64,000 nucleotides of DNA. It comes from Haemonchus contortus. Its lineage: Eukaryota; Nematoda; Chromadorea; Rhabditida; Trichostrongylidae. The notes beneath the pieces are model-generated. The model was given only the letters and a program-made list of their open reading frames with translations. It ran no database searches and was not told the origin of the DNA. Positions 22,801 through 34,280 of this stretch are shown piece by piece. Each line of letters starts with the position of its first letter. Position 1 is the stretch's first letter. The stretch covers positions 40,104,775 to 40,168,774 of the forward strand of contig LS997567.1 of NCBI GenBank assembly GCA_000469685.2, read 5' to 3'. Position numbers and translations under genes: made by a program.

Positions 22801-25800
22801 GAAGAAATTCTTGATTTCCCTTTGCCCGAGGTTCTCCTGTAGGCCGCTGCGAAGGGCATACGTCCCTTTGAAATATCTTTGAAATAGTCTTTCAGGTTTA
22901 CAGCTCTGAACTTTCCATTTGTCGAATTCAGCGATGTTGCGTTTACGCTCGTAATGGGGCTATTTAGGGTTCTTCTGAGGGTTGCTAAATGTGAGTAATT
23001 ACTGTTTTGTGGTGGCTGGTTTGATTTCATGGGTAAAGTAGCCAAAATTAGTAAGCAAAGGTTGTCAAATTAAGAAAGTGCAAGCACCATTTCCCGACTA
23101 CTAGTAGTTCCTCCGTGATAATCGTCGCTAGCCAGTCATTTCTCATAGAACACGTAGTTGCTCTGAAAAAACCTTCGGGGAAGTTCTTGCTTGTCCGAAC
23201 TCTGACGTAAAAACTTTCGCTGGGGTGGCTGCTAATAATACTTCTTCTGAATCAGAACCTGCTCATTTGCACGGTTTACCAGTATTTTCGAAGATGCAGT
23301 AATCGGCAGTGGGCTTGTTTTAGGCTAGAATGATCTCTGAAGTGAACGAGAGCAGCGATGGTTCCAAAGCCTGTTAAATTCCATCGATGCTGAACTCGAG
23401 AGGGCGTAGTATCCTTCAAATCGTTGTAACAAAAAATCCAAGTGTCAATTGCGTTGTGGCGGAATAGATGCAAAAAAGAAATAATTCATCACACAAAGCC
23501 ACGAAAAACGACAACGTAGTCGAAAAAGTAGCGAAAAAAGTTGAATGATGTCCAAACCGAGGAGGCCCATCGATCGTGCCATCGGGCAAATCCCGATGTT
23601 CCCGACTCAAGGGGTCGTTCAGGGACAAGGACAGGTTTCAACCTCCGAACAATTTTGAAAGGGAACTTTACTCAAACTTTTTATCTCTCCTGGAAACTGC
23701 TTAGTAGAATGGATATTGAAAACTGATAAAAGCTCTGTTGGAGGTAAGGCACAACGCTCAAAGTCGTCCAACCGATGAAAGCAAACTCTTAGGCTTTTGT
23801 CGGCTAGAACCGGTAAGGAAACACGATGATTCGAAGATTCAGGTAGAATCTCTGTTCCCAGAGGCTGTAAGGACCACTACCATTTCATCAGTTCACCTCG
23901 GTCCATTGACAAAGTTGTTAGGAACGCTGTAACCCTTCCCTCATAAACAGCGGAGAGGTTATCGCTCTTGAACTAATTGACAGTCGTATCTTAGGAACAA
24001 AAAGGTTGAATTTCTCCAATCTGGCCGAAATACGAGAGCTGACAGACTAGAGTATCAGTTGTAAATTTCCACTTCTCTTAGGGGCTCTGCAACTTTCCGA
24101 TCTTAATGCTCCTTGAGTTTGAGCTGAGGAGGGCCTCATCTTCCCTACTCATGTGGCCTCGAACATAGGCTGGCGATTCTTACTATTTATTATTTGCTTC
24201 AATTGACCCTGTTAAGGTCTTTTTGTGAAGGCCAGTTGCCTATTCTGCACAGTCCTTGTTAGGGAGCTTCAACTATAATTCTACAGTGTTTCTAACTGTT
24301 GGAATCATAACCGTAACGAGACCCTGGGAGCTACTTCTGAGACTGCTCCTTTTACAAACCCATTCGACTTCTTTGGACGGCAGCCTGCACCTAGTTTTTC
24401 TTTGAAATACTTCTCTAATTCCTGACTTTTCCCTTATTTTTCTGCTCTTCCTTTTCATTCCAGATATGTTTCTCTGTATTTAATTTTTATTTATGCAATT
24501 TTGAAAGAATCCGTAGTTTGGAATTCCAAAATATCCAGAAATCTCTGATTGCTTAAGGTTTATACACCGAAAACCATGGAATGACCGCCGACTATATGTG
24601 GGATAAAAAAACGAAACTGAGCTTTGAACGCGGTAAAGGTAAGTTTAACGTACCTTTGGTAGTTTACCTAAAATCTGTACAGTTTTGTAACATGGAATTA
24701 CTGTCATCCCACAATTACTATTATCACGAAAGTGTAACTATAAATATGAAAATACATTTGTTTTTGCATAGCTTCAGGCAACTTTTATGCAAGTTTTGAG
24801 TATGCAATGATAGCAACTGTTACAGTTACTGTCACATATCATAGTAACGATCTTCACAAGTACACGAAGGGCAAATTGTACTCTTGACTAACTCTAGTTT
24901 GTCTTTTTTTACCTGAAGGGTCATTTTTTAAATTCAAATAGCATCTTTATACTCGATAAAATTACAATCATTGTGTAAATAGTTAAGGTGCGAACGACTC
25001 AGAAGATATATGGTGGGAAGGTCTACCGGCGCCTCTTTGGTATACTGCTGGAAAGTCAGGCATAGATGTACACTGTTACTGGTTTGCTCATTGCCATGTA
25101 AGTATACCATCATTGCCATAAATACTTTCAAAAACGCTCATATTTGAGCTGAACAGGAAACCATCACAAAAGTGCCGATTCGCAGCAAGAATTTTTAGCC
25201 TCCTAGGGTTCAAACCTCGTATTTGCTCCCCGTGTTCTGTACATATTCATTGCTCTACTGAGGAAAGTCAAGCCCCCTATTCCCCCCCCCTTCCTTTTTG
25301 GCCATAGCACTGTCTTCACGTGTTGAATCATTACTGATTGTTTGAAGCCGATTTCAGCTTGAACACGCCCCAAAGCACTACACGAATTTCGTACAAACCG
25401 TGAAGTTCTACCCATAATTTAGTATTAACGAACTCTGACGAAACTCTCGGATTTCATACGTGACTGAAAAAAGCAGGAAATTATGTGTAAACAAAGCTAG
25501 GTACGAAGCCCAAACATACGCTTGGCCACTTATATCTGCCAACGCCAGTCACCCATTGTTACGAATATTTTTGGGGGATATCTTGACTGAAAAAAGGTAA
25601 CTCAAAAACGTTTGGGGCTGGAATGGGAGACGACTCCTTCTACTCCGCTAGCGCCCACCTCTACTCCTTAGGAACTTCACGGTTCCCAATTTAACCTGTA
25701 TGAGACATCTGAACGAAAGTTGGAATAAGTGCCCTCTGGTGCCATAATTTGAACGTCAATTCCTGATAGCTAATAGCTCTGGATCCATACTACCTATCCC

Positions 25801-28800
25801 TTTTACTCGGAATCAGGATCAAATGTGCTGCTCTACTCAAAGGGACTATGGGAATTGGGCAAAATTAAATTCTTTTTTGAAAACGAGAGCCTTTTGTTAA
25901 TAACTACATATTGACGATCCGAACTTCCGCCTCTTTAAGACAATAAAGCTAAAGCGAAATGAAAATGGGCGGCTGCAGGGTGGTCTTATATAAATTGCCG
26001 ACCATCAACGAAAAACGGTGGGGCGGGGGGGGGGGTCATTTCCTGACTCCATCCGCTCAAATCGAACGGACGAAAGATGAAGTTATTGACGTTAATCAAT
26101 CCCATTTTTTGGTGGATGCCCTCGGAGGATGGAAGGCAAAAGGCAAAAAAAAACTGCAAAAGAACGGAAAGTCCTCCGAACACATTAAAAAGGACATCCT
26201 AGCCCTTGCATGGAAGTCCTCATAATCCTGTGTGCTGGGAGGGGTTTTCCGTGTGCTGTAGCTCATTCCCCCACCCGTATTTGGCAATGTTCCAAGGGGA
26301 CCCTTTTGACCTGTTAGAACTTTGAAGTAGTATTTTGTCAAAAAACGTGTGTTTACGGAAAGCTATTGTCACGAGGAAGTTGTGCTGGCATCTGCTTTCA
26401 GAGAGCCCACTATGACATGGTTGTGAAAGTGCCTCCAAAGAGATGGACCGATCTGAGTACACCTGGACAGACGGACAAACTTTCGGATGTATTTCCAGAA
26501 ATTGTCAACCGTATCATCAAGTATCAAGCGTACAAACAACAGGTATAATCCTCATTCCACCGCTTCCCTTCTACATTGACGTATTCTCTGACTATTAAGC
26601 CCTCATTGACTTCACAGTCGAAGAACACATCACATATTACCACATTGAAGGGTTTCTAGTAAATTACTACATTCGCGTGTATTTACTACTTCATTACAAA
26701 ATCTGCAGTATTACTTTTTCAGATGTTTTTGCTGAGATATGCCGGGGTGGACAACGCTTTGAGACAGTTTGGCGCGCGATCAGATGAAGCCGATCAAGCT
26801 ATCGCTAGAATAGACCTCTACATACACGAACTTCAAGTAAGATTTTTCTGAAACTGCTTTAATTCTTTGTTTATTTGTTTATTTATTCGACACGGTGATA
26901 ATGACTCGTTCTCTTCTATGGTAATCTTTACAGCAAAAACTTGATGAGCACAACTTGTTCTCGTCAACAAACTTGGTAGTGCTCTCTGACCATGGACTAG
27001 CGCAGATTGAAGAAGAGGAGCAGTTTTACTTGGAGGAATGTTTATCGGATTACTCTAAGGTATATTTCAGTATACTATAAGAGTATCACCTTTTGATTTA
27101 TGTTTCATTGCACGAGCTGCTTATGAAAATTAGTGCTGGGCTCCACGCGAATTTTTCGCTCGCCGCGTGCGGATCATTTCTGCCGCAAACTGGTGTCGGC
27201 GCGACTTTTCTCTAGTTGTCTCGTGCCCGCACTCTTACATATTTTGGGAACTGCTGAATTAAATACGTCTGGCTGTATTTGACATTTTCAGGTAATCAAA
27301 GTTGTAAACCTTCACTCAATGTTGATGGTCTTCACTGAACCAGAAGATGAAGGACATGTAGGTTTTTCAGTACTAACAATTCTACAATTTCTGCTCTAAT
27401 GCTCTCGAATTTCAACCTCATTCCTCAAATTACTCGAAGGCCATAGATTTTTTCAGGTGCACTTTGAATTACGAGTATGCGATCAGTGGGCTCCTATGGG
27501 TGACTACGAAGACACAGACACATTATTAGTAAAAGCACATAAGGTAAGGTAATGCTCGTAGCTATTCGCTTGTGGTACATTTAGCTGAAGAAGATGGTCC
27601 TCGAAATTTTTGATGGAACTGAACAGTCGTCTTAATTTAGTTATCGGAAATTCCCGAGCGATTACACTGGGCAAACTCAAGGTTCATGAGTGGTGTGGTG
27701 TTGTTGACGAAGCCAGGAACTAGTATCATCACGGTAACTTTGAACTATTCTGTATACCTGTATTAGGTGCACTCGCGTATTACCTGTGAGCACTACGGGG
27801 GAATTTCTCCCGAGAATTCTATCCGCATTTAGCACGTGGGCGGAGCTACCGACCACCCTCACGCTCCTCATTGGTGCTTCAGTTAAGCTCAAGCGACGGC
27901 GAGCGCACCAATAGGAAGGGAGGACTGCAGAGCAGCTCGCCCATACGCCCAGAGCGTCATAATTGAAATATATTCAGTTTTTGTAAATCATCTCATTTTT
28001 GACAGTGTTTATAAAAAATCTGTTTCCAAGCGAGTCCTCACCTGGAGTTGTTTTTTCAATTTGAACCTAGCAACAGTATTGCTTTTACTGTAAAAGAATG
28101 TGTTCGTCAACTACTGTATATGAAAAACTGTTAAGAGAGAATTACCTTCAATACCATCTGCAAGCGATCAATCGCGTGAAGCTAAGCAAACCGGAGGATG
28201 GGATCCTGAAACTCCACAAATGAGAGGCATTTTCATGGCCAGAGGTCCAGGTACTTGTTTGTTTATCTTATTTTTCTGTGGAGTATCAATAATTTCAGCT
28301 GTATATTTGCCGTTTAGCTTTCAAAGTCAACGAAAAGGTCGGACCGATTGAGATTGTCGACATTTATCAGGTAAGTGGCTGACGTCCGTGAATTTTCTCA
28401 GTTTCTAGTACTTTACCCTCAACTGGAATCAACAAAGTAGTAGGCCATATTAAGGTGCCAAGACTCCATACTAATCCTCTGTCAGATTGTACCAACCTCC
28501 TTGGTCTTGGTAACTATAAGAAAGAGATGGTCTCAAGACACATTACTACAGTAGGCCCTGCTCTTGAACAACTACTAGTCACCCGCGTTAGAAGTGACAA
28601 GTGTTACTCACAGCTCAATAATAGTTTTAGTAGATGTGCCAATTCAAAAGGATGTCCCTGGAGGTTCACTGATGGCAGTACAAGTATGGTAGTATTGCAA
28701 TGTATGGAAGTACTGGTATACAGAACCCATTTTGACAGCTTTCAACGGTTTCTTTCGCTTTTTACATAGCCGTCGGAGTGGCTGGACTTACCGTTTCACT

Positions 28801-29058
28801 TCCCTTGCCCATACCACCTATCTCTCCACAACTTTTCTGTCTCTGTTAACCTGAGTAGCCCACCTGTCCCTGTTACAGACCTTGCTGAATATTCTGGCAG
28901 TGGAACCAGCACATTCACACAATGGGACCTGGTCGAATGTCGAAGGAATGTTGGCAAGTGGATGGGAAGAGCGGCCAAACAGTGATCGATTTAACGACGT
29001 TGCCCGAATTTTCTGCTCATTCTCAGTGATCATGCTAGCGGTCAGGGTGTTATATTGA
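19898..29058 (+). CDS. ectonucleotide pyrophosphatase/phosphodiesterase (ENPP) family protein, probable pseudoenzyme
   Basis: Twelve exons close in phase to 450 residues: 19898-20036, 22031-22171, 24558-24638, 24988-25097, 26402-26542, 26723-26836, 26934-27059, 27292-27357, 27457-27543, 28136-28250, 28318-28370 and 28879-29058. Residues 1-16 form a signal peptide. Family landmarks in order: LLIDGYG (metal ligand D30), FPTHSWPNWLSLATG then LYTENHG (S84 where the family has the nucleophilic Thr), YAGVDNALRQFG (D214 kept, R218 where a zinc-binding His is expected), VVLSDHG (D261, H262 kept), GGWDPETPQM (expected His replaced by Gly), IFMARGPAFK, and LLNILAVEPAHSHNGTW near 393-409. ENPPs hydrolyse phosphodiester or pyrophosphate bonds of nucleotides or lipids outside the cell using two zinc ions. 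Here one zinc site has lost two of its three usual ligands. The hydrophobic tail could be a GPI signal. Three acceptors end in AAG rather than CAG. Confidence 0.88.
21006..21447. repeat. nested inverted repeat (fold-back element) in ENPP intron 1
   Basis: Outer arms: 21006-21067 and 21385-21447 are reverse complements over about 60 bp, including GGTGCTAAGTGGGTTGGG, a GGACCACGCGGCGCGGC core and CGCTCTCCA. Inner arms: 21189-21229 pairs with 21284-21323 (CCTATTT..GGGG..GGGTGGGTGAG against CTCACCCACCCC..AAATAGG). The whole could fold into one long hairpin with a bulge between the two stems. There is no ORF. GC content is far above the surrounding intron. It resembles a MITE or fold-back transposon. 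Confidence 0.8.
27165..27235 (+). repeat. CTAGTTGTCTCG-type dispersed motif in an ENPP intron
   Basis: A GC-rich patch (GCCGCGTGCGG, then GTCGGCGCGAC) followed by CTCTAGTTGTCTCGTGCCCGC within the 27060-27291 intron. It is the same core as at 16050, 43814 and 46410. Confidence 0.45.
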
Positions 29059-29422
29059 AGTGAATAGTGATTGTATTTTCAAATCACGATGAGTAACATT
29101 CAAATGTGAATCATAGGTTTCTCTCTATAGCGTGGTATCACGTGGTACCACGAATATTTACAAAGTTCTGTGTGTCATAGCGATGACAATGCGCCTAGCG
29201 CAATCATATGCCTTACAATTACTTCCGAGCGATTGATAGAAGGGTTGCCGTCGGTTTATACCTCCTCAGGTACATTCGCGATTTCAAGCGAATGCCACAG
29301 TTCCACTCAAGGTTGTAGAGAACAGCTCCCTATATAAAATGTTATGATGACAGGATAAAGGATTCCTGTGTGAACTGGAAAAAATCGGTGATTTTGCTGT
29401 TGTACGAATTAATTTCTCAAAG

Positions 29423-29598
29423 GTGTTTCCGTACTAATTTGTGATGCGCCATGTCCTGTATTTCTACCAGAATTGGAATCAATCACTGCACAACCTCCCC
29501 TTTTAAGCAGACCTGATCAGCTAGAAGAGAATGATGTCAGGATCTTCCAACATCAAGTCATCATTAACCCACTTCCCGTGATTTCAAATTGCTTTTGA
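29423..29598 (+). CDS. possible alternative 3'-terminal exon of the ENPP gene
   Basis: An open segment ending in TGA at 29596-29598 reads as plausible protein: it includes VLICDAPCPVFLPELE and ends NPLPVISNCF. It starts after CTCAAAG, an AAG-type acceptor like three others in this gene. A GTGATC donor inside the last ENPP exon (after position 28981) would join to it in phase, replacing the hydrophobic tail (VARIFCSFSVIML) with a Cys-containing tail of 58 residues. It could instead belong to a separate small gene. Confidence 0.4.
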
Positions 29599-29883
29599 AA
29601 GTAAACACTTAAGCAGTTGCCGGCCCGGTAAACATACAAATATGTATGTGCCTATAAATATAATTACAATCAGTAATTACCACTAAATACCAATTTCTAA
29701 TGGTACATGTTGATCTTAAGCGATTTTTTAAGAAATTTCTCGAAAATCCATTTTGCCTCATTTGTCATATGTGTGTAAATTGTATAACGAAAAAAATGTG
29801 TCTTTCGCCTTGACCAGCATACCCGTTAGTCTACAGACTTCAAGCTTTTCATCATCATTTTGTTTTTTTTTTTTCGCTGAATT

Positions 29884-29896
29884 AATAAACTTTATT
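29884..29896. terminator. bidirectional polyadenylation signal between convergent genes
   Basis: The palindrome AATAAACTTTATT carries AATAAA on both strands. It lies downstream of both possible ENPP stop codons (29058 and 29598) and 142 nt beyond the stop (30038) of the minus-strand acetyltransferase-like gene. Confidence 0.6.
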
Positions 29897-30037
29897 GCTG
29901 AATGGAATTGAATCATATACAAATACCGGAATATCTACTTGAAATTTACATGTAATTTCATAGATACAAAAAGATTTGAGTGGCTTCATGTGGGAACAAT
30001 TGTATTACTTTACTGGAATGCTGATGATAACTGGTAA

Positions 30038-33000
30038 TTAGAAAATGTGAAGCCCAACATTCGAACAATAAATCAGGCTCCATTTAATGCCGTTAATATT
30101 TGTACGCGTATGTAGCCGTGTCACTTCCTTCCTTTCCGTGGCATTCTGAAAAATGATGGAATAAAATAAAGAAATAAATGAAAAGGAAGAAGAAAATGAA
30201 GGCTTCATGAACTGAGTAATACAACCAGTTTTAAGGTAGCCTAGAGGGCCATATAAGCGAGTTCATAAGCGCAGCGTTTTTCAGTGATCAGACCAGGCCT
30301 AGGTCATCTGGAGACTATACTGGAAATACACCGAAGCGCTTGAAGGAGTAGCCAAGGATTCAGATACTCATGGATTTGCGTGAAATAGCCATCTTTTCCG
30401 CCTAAATAACAATTTCAATTTCGCTTTTTTTTCTGTACAATTTCCAAGGACAGAGTTGGTGTAGTGGCAGGGGCACACTATGGCACATGTATGTTCACGG
30501 TTCGAATCACGGATCGAAGGCCAACCAAGCCTTCCATCCCTCCGGGCTCGATTAATTGGTACTAATCTCGTCTGGGAGGATAAAAGCACATAATGTACAT
30601 GGGCCGGTAACAGTAACAGACCGAGACTTTATCCTTTATACCGACTAGCAACCTGTCAGACTCTGATGTAGGGTCTTGCTACTTCCTAGTGGAGAGCGGC
30701 TAACGCCCTTTTTTTGTAGTTGGCAGTTTTGGTAATGTACCAGTAATGTAATGTAAACTGTGATGAGCTATGGTTACCTCGATGATTCGCTGGGTGGCTT
30801 CATGAGACTCAAATCTTAAGAACATTTTGCATTCATCAGCTTCGATGTTCTCCGCAACAGAAGAAACCAATGCCCTAAAATGAACCCAATAACTTTGTGA
30901 AAGGAAGTCGTACCTGGGAAAGGAATTCATAACCGATGCACATACTTGAAAGAGTCTTCGTCATCAGCGTAACAGAGCAGAATGCGGTTTTTACAGACTA
31001 GAGCGTACCCGCATACTTGGCCACCCCGTAAAGCCATTTTTCCGACAACCTGCAATATATTATTTCAATTCTAATTTTCTGAGCTTACTATTCAGAGAAA
31101 AAGTTTGTATTGCTATCGAAATTTGGCACACATACCCCTGGAGTGTGAACGAGGGCTGTTACATGCTCTGTACGATCATATATCGATGCTTCCGCGTCGT
31201 AGTCAAGTATTGGAAGAAGATTTTCTTTTTCAATAGGTTCTGTTGTCACTCCCATCGCCTCATCGGCAAATGAAAGAAGGAACGATCTAAATGGTTACGA
31301 AGTTTTTGAAAAATGAATCGATATAGTTGTAACGCTCAAAAGAGGAGGGCCACTTCTTCCTCTATCGGTTGCCCTGTGTTAGGTCGAAAATTTGGGTTGC
31401 CAGTCCTACTGAGGAGGCGCCAATCTCACCAATCTACTGGGAAGTCGGTGTCAAAACTCCTACCTACGAATACTACCGGTGCCTGCTCGTGGAACCAAGG
31501 TTTAAGGTTGGAATTTCTGAAAGGTTTTGGATCCTGGATTCCATTCAAAATCCCAGAGGCTTCATATATGTGTGCTGGGCTCATAAGTGATTGTTCCTGG
31601 ATACCCGTGCTGATATGCGGAGAGGCAACGTATTAGGTTGAGTCATAAGTCCTCGGACAAATTGGCAATGATAATATTTATCTTACAATTTTCAAACGAC
31701 AATAGCGAATCATTTGAAATATGCTCCATTGGCATCGATAGTCTTCTGCCAATGCTTGGGCAAATCGTAGATGCCCTTGCTTTAGAAAGCTGGGAGCTGG
31801 CCCTTGGAGAACTGCACCAGTGCCATTTCGATGTCGTCGCGGGTTTGAAAGTTCTGACCATCCAGATGACGTTGAAGATGGGGAAAAAGGTGGTAATCCG
31901 AGGGATCCAAGTCTGAGGAACATGGTTGGTGTGGTAAACTTGTCCTGCCGAAATTCGTCAGTCCACTTTTGGTCGTTCTTGCAATGTGAGGGCGAGCGTT
32001 GTCGTGCTGGAAGTGAACTTTGTGCTGCTGTGGACGTGTAGCTTCGGGATTTGCCTTCAAATTCCTCAGTTGCGTTAGGTAGACGTGTGCGGTCACTGTG
32101 CATCCTTCGTCTAGCAGCTGCCATTATACGACATGGAGAGCGCTCCACCAGAATCAGAGCATAACCTCCTTGGCGTGTACGTTGGGTTTGGGGGAGTCTT
32201 CTGCATGCGCACCTTTGTCAATCCATTGAGCACGCCGGTGAACGTTAGAGTAGAGGTTCGACTTCGCACCCCTGGTGACTAGGTACTCGAGCCACGTGTG
32301 GTGCCCTTGAGCGTGAGGAGAGAAAGTGCCACGTCGTCGCGGCGGTCTATGTCATACTGCTTCAAAGCATGAGGCATCTATGGACCGAGCTTTCGCACCT
32401 TGTCGATTGACTTCAATTCACGAAGAACTGTGGACTGACTCCCCAAGGGTGGCTGCCACTTCACGAGTAGTTTGATACATATCGGCTTCCACCTGGCTCC
32501 GCATCACCTTCAAATCCAACTTCATTGAGCGTCCCGGACGGTCTTCATTTTCGACGGAATAGTCGCCCGATGTGAACTTCTGGTGAAACTTGTAAATTGT
32601 ACACCTCCTGCTTGTGAACGTCCTTTATACCTCTTTCGATTGCCGCGGGTTCATGGCCAGATAAAAAAATAAATATGATGGTGTTGCGGATGTGGAGTTG
32701 CGACGGCTTGAAATCATGAGGCATAGTTGCTGGAAAGGAAACAGTTGGGTGCCTTCTTTAGTATGCGTTCGGAAGAGCTTCCCATACTCTATCTAACAAT
32801 GCCTCGCACGTTCATTTTCGTCACCTCTTTCAAGAGTTATGATCGCTAGAAGTCATCACTATCATTTTGTCCGAGGACTTATGACTCAACCTAATACAAG
32901 AAGGACTTTTAAACTCGTTTTTGCCCTCGAACTATGCATGGGGTAGAAACCACCCTAATACTGCTCCTAAAGCCCTTCTTTTACAAGATGGCTTCAACTA

Positions 33001-33460
33001 CAATCTCGTATGACCCACAGCCCTAGAAGTATCGTGAGAGAAGGTCATCACACAATCCTAATTTCAGCAATCTCAAGATAAATTTTCCATCGAATGCCTA
33101 ATTTTTCACTGATTTTCTACCTTTTTACTTGCACTTCTTCAAACCGATGCTTGTCAGACACGACGAATCCGGAAATGTCCCGCCACTGTTCGACGATCTC
33201 TTCCTTTCTTTTCCTGGAATTCAATAGAATGTTTTTGAAGTGATCGATTGGCTAGAGGTGATGATAAATTAGCTGGAAGAGAAACAAAATTCACAAATAA
33301 AGGTGGCTATTGATATTTCAAAAGTTCAAAACTCGTCGAGGGTACGGTCACTTACTCGTTATTTATGAGAAGATCAATGGTGACATTCTTGTTGAGATCC
33401 AGGTTAGTCTTTCCAACGGTACCTTCCACAAGTGCATCAAATAGATGGAGGATCGTCGGC
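30038..33460 (-). CDS. YitH/DUF1248-type GNAT acetyltransferase-like protein (5' end not assigned)
   Basis: Six minus-strand exons join in phase: 33356-33460, 33121-33213, 31136-31286, 30934-31049, 30778-30874 and 30038-30145 (TAA at 30038), giving about 223 residues. The C-terminal part has the layout of the second acetyltransferase domain of nematode DUF1248 proteins: LDYDAEA..YDR, then VGKMALRGGQVCGYALV, RILLCYADDED followed by a helix, then a segment ending in TRLHTR and GIKWSLIYCSNVGLHIF. Members of this domain family are thought to be cytosolic N-acetyltransferases, but the substrate is unknown. The first listed exon needs two nucleotides from an exon upstream. A mariner occupies the 31287-33120 intron. 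AATAAA lies 142 nt past the stop. Exons are well supported; family assignment is from remembered domain layout and is moderate. Confidence 0.62.
30446..30600 (+). repeat. tRNA-derived SINE-like copy in an intron
   Basis: Contains TGGTGTAGTGGCA (A-box-like) and GGTTCGAATCA (B-box-like) about 40 bp apart, as expected for an internal polymerase III promoter. Past it comes a non-tRNA body with CTCGATTAATTGGTACTAATC. No paired acceptor stem, so not a tRNA gene. It lies in the last intron (30146-30777) of the acetyltransferase-like gene, in reverse orientation to it. Confidence 0.5.
31633..32894 (-). mobile_element. mariner transposon, 1262 bp, intact ends
   Basis: Perfect 29-bp terminal inverted repeats begin TTAGGTTGAGTCATAAGTCC and are flanked by TA target duplications at 31631-31632 and 32895-32896. 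The length and the TTAGGTTG start are typical of mariner elements. The element lies within the 31287-33120 intron of the acetyltransferase-like gene, with its transposase on the same strand as the host gene. Mariner-like elements are known in hookworms; assignment to a particular subfamily would need alignment. Confidence 0.93.
31710..32724 (-). pseudogene. mariner transposase pseudogene (DD34D)
   Basis: ATG at 32722-32724 begins MPHDFKPSQLHIRNTII. The frame is broken soon after (GIKDVHK) and again after REVAATLG, and carries further in-frame stops, including one shortly before the natural C-terminus. Recognisable pieces: the helix-turn-helix region, the tail of the second domain with HDNARPHIA, and DPSDYHLF. 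The second and third catalytic aspartates are separated by exactly 34 residues, which identifies mariner. The remaining open stretch is about 104 codons (31782-32096). The gene cannot make an active enzyme as read. Confidence 0.85.
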
Positions 33461-34280
33461 CTTAATAGGAGCGGATCACAAAAATTGTGTAATACTTATT
33501 ACTATCATCATGACTGACTTTGTTATCACAGTATGTAGATTGTTTGGTATAACTCTTCAGCTCTCAGGTATGCCACAAGCTTTAAGGGGTTTTCTTCCAT
33601 TCCGTTCCACTCTTTTTCTACTCTTTACTTTTTCTACTAATTTTACCTCTTTTTTCTTTTTCTTTTATATCTTCCTGATCTAGAAATGCACGTTGGCAGG
33701 CCCAAGCGATTCATCTTTGTCAAGGGCCTGCTTCGCTTCAAAGTCATGAAGTATAGGCGACTGGTTTGGGTTACTGTACGCCGTAGGTAATACCGGATGC
33801 GTTCCCCTGTTAGGAAAGTGTTTGAAGTTGTTGGGATGTTCCGGAATAGCGAGGACGCTGATACTCATAGCAAGTTCTAATAGTAAGGAAAAGTAAAAAG
33901 CAATAGCTCTATGATAGGATACATAATATTATGCTGCTTGAATTTACTGTGGAAAAAAACTGCTTTGAGCAATTTTCAGGGTATGTTATGTTCAGCTTGA
34001 AGGCGGATATTCACATTCCTTGGGCGGAGCGATCGCGATGACTCCCCTCTGATGGTCCCGATATTGGTAAGCAGAGAGATCGAGTACCATACTTGTTTAT
34101 TTTATCATCTATAGGAGCAGGCAAACGGAATCTGAACTACATTTTTGTTCGTAGGCCCCGAACGTCTCTGATGCACTTTGTTCGAATACCTTTGATCAAG
34201 TAAGTAATTCTATTCAGCGAAATGATCAAGATGTTTTTTTTCGAGAAGGATCATCGCGTATAGTACAACAAAGTTGTTAC

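Noticed and set aside
25959..26225. 88-codon plus-strand frame containing a long G run
   Set aside because: It lies wholly inside an ENPP intron (25098-26401) and includes a low-complexity GGGG tract; no phase-compatible splice links.
31820..32041. Plus-strand frame within the first mariner
   Set aside because: Shadow of the broken transposase on the minus strand.
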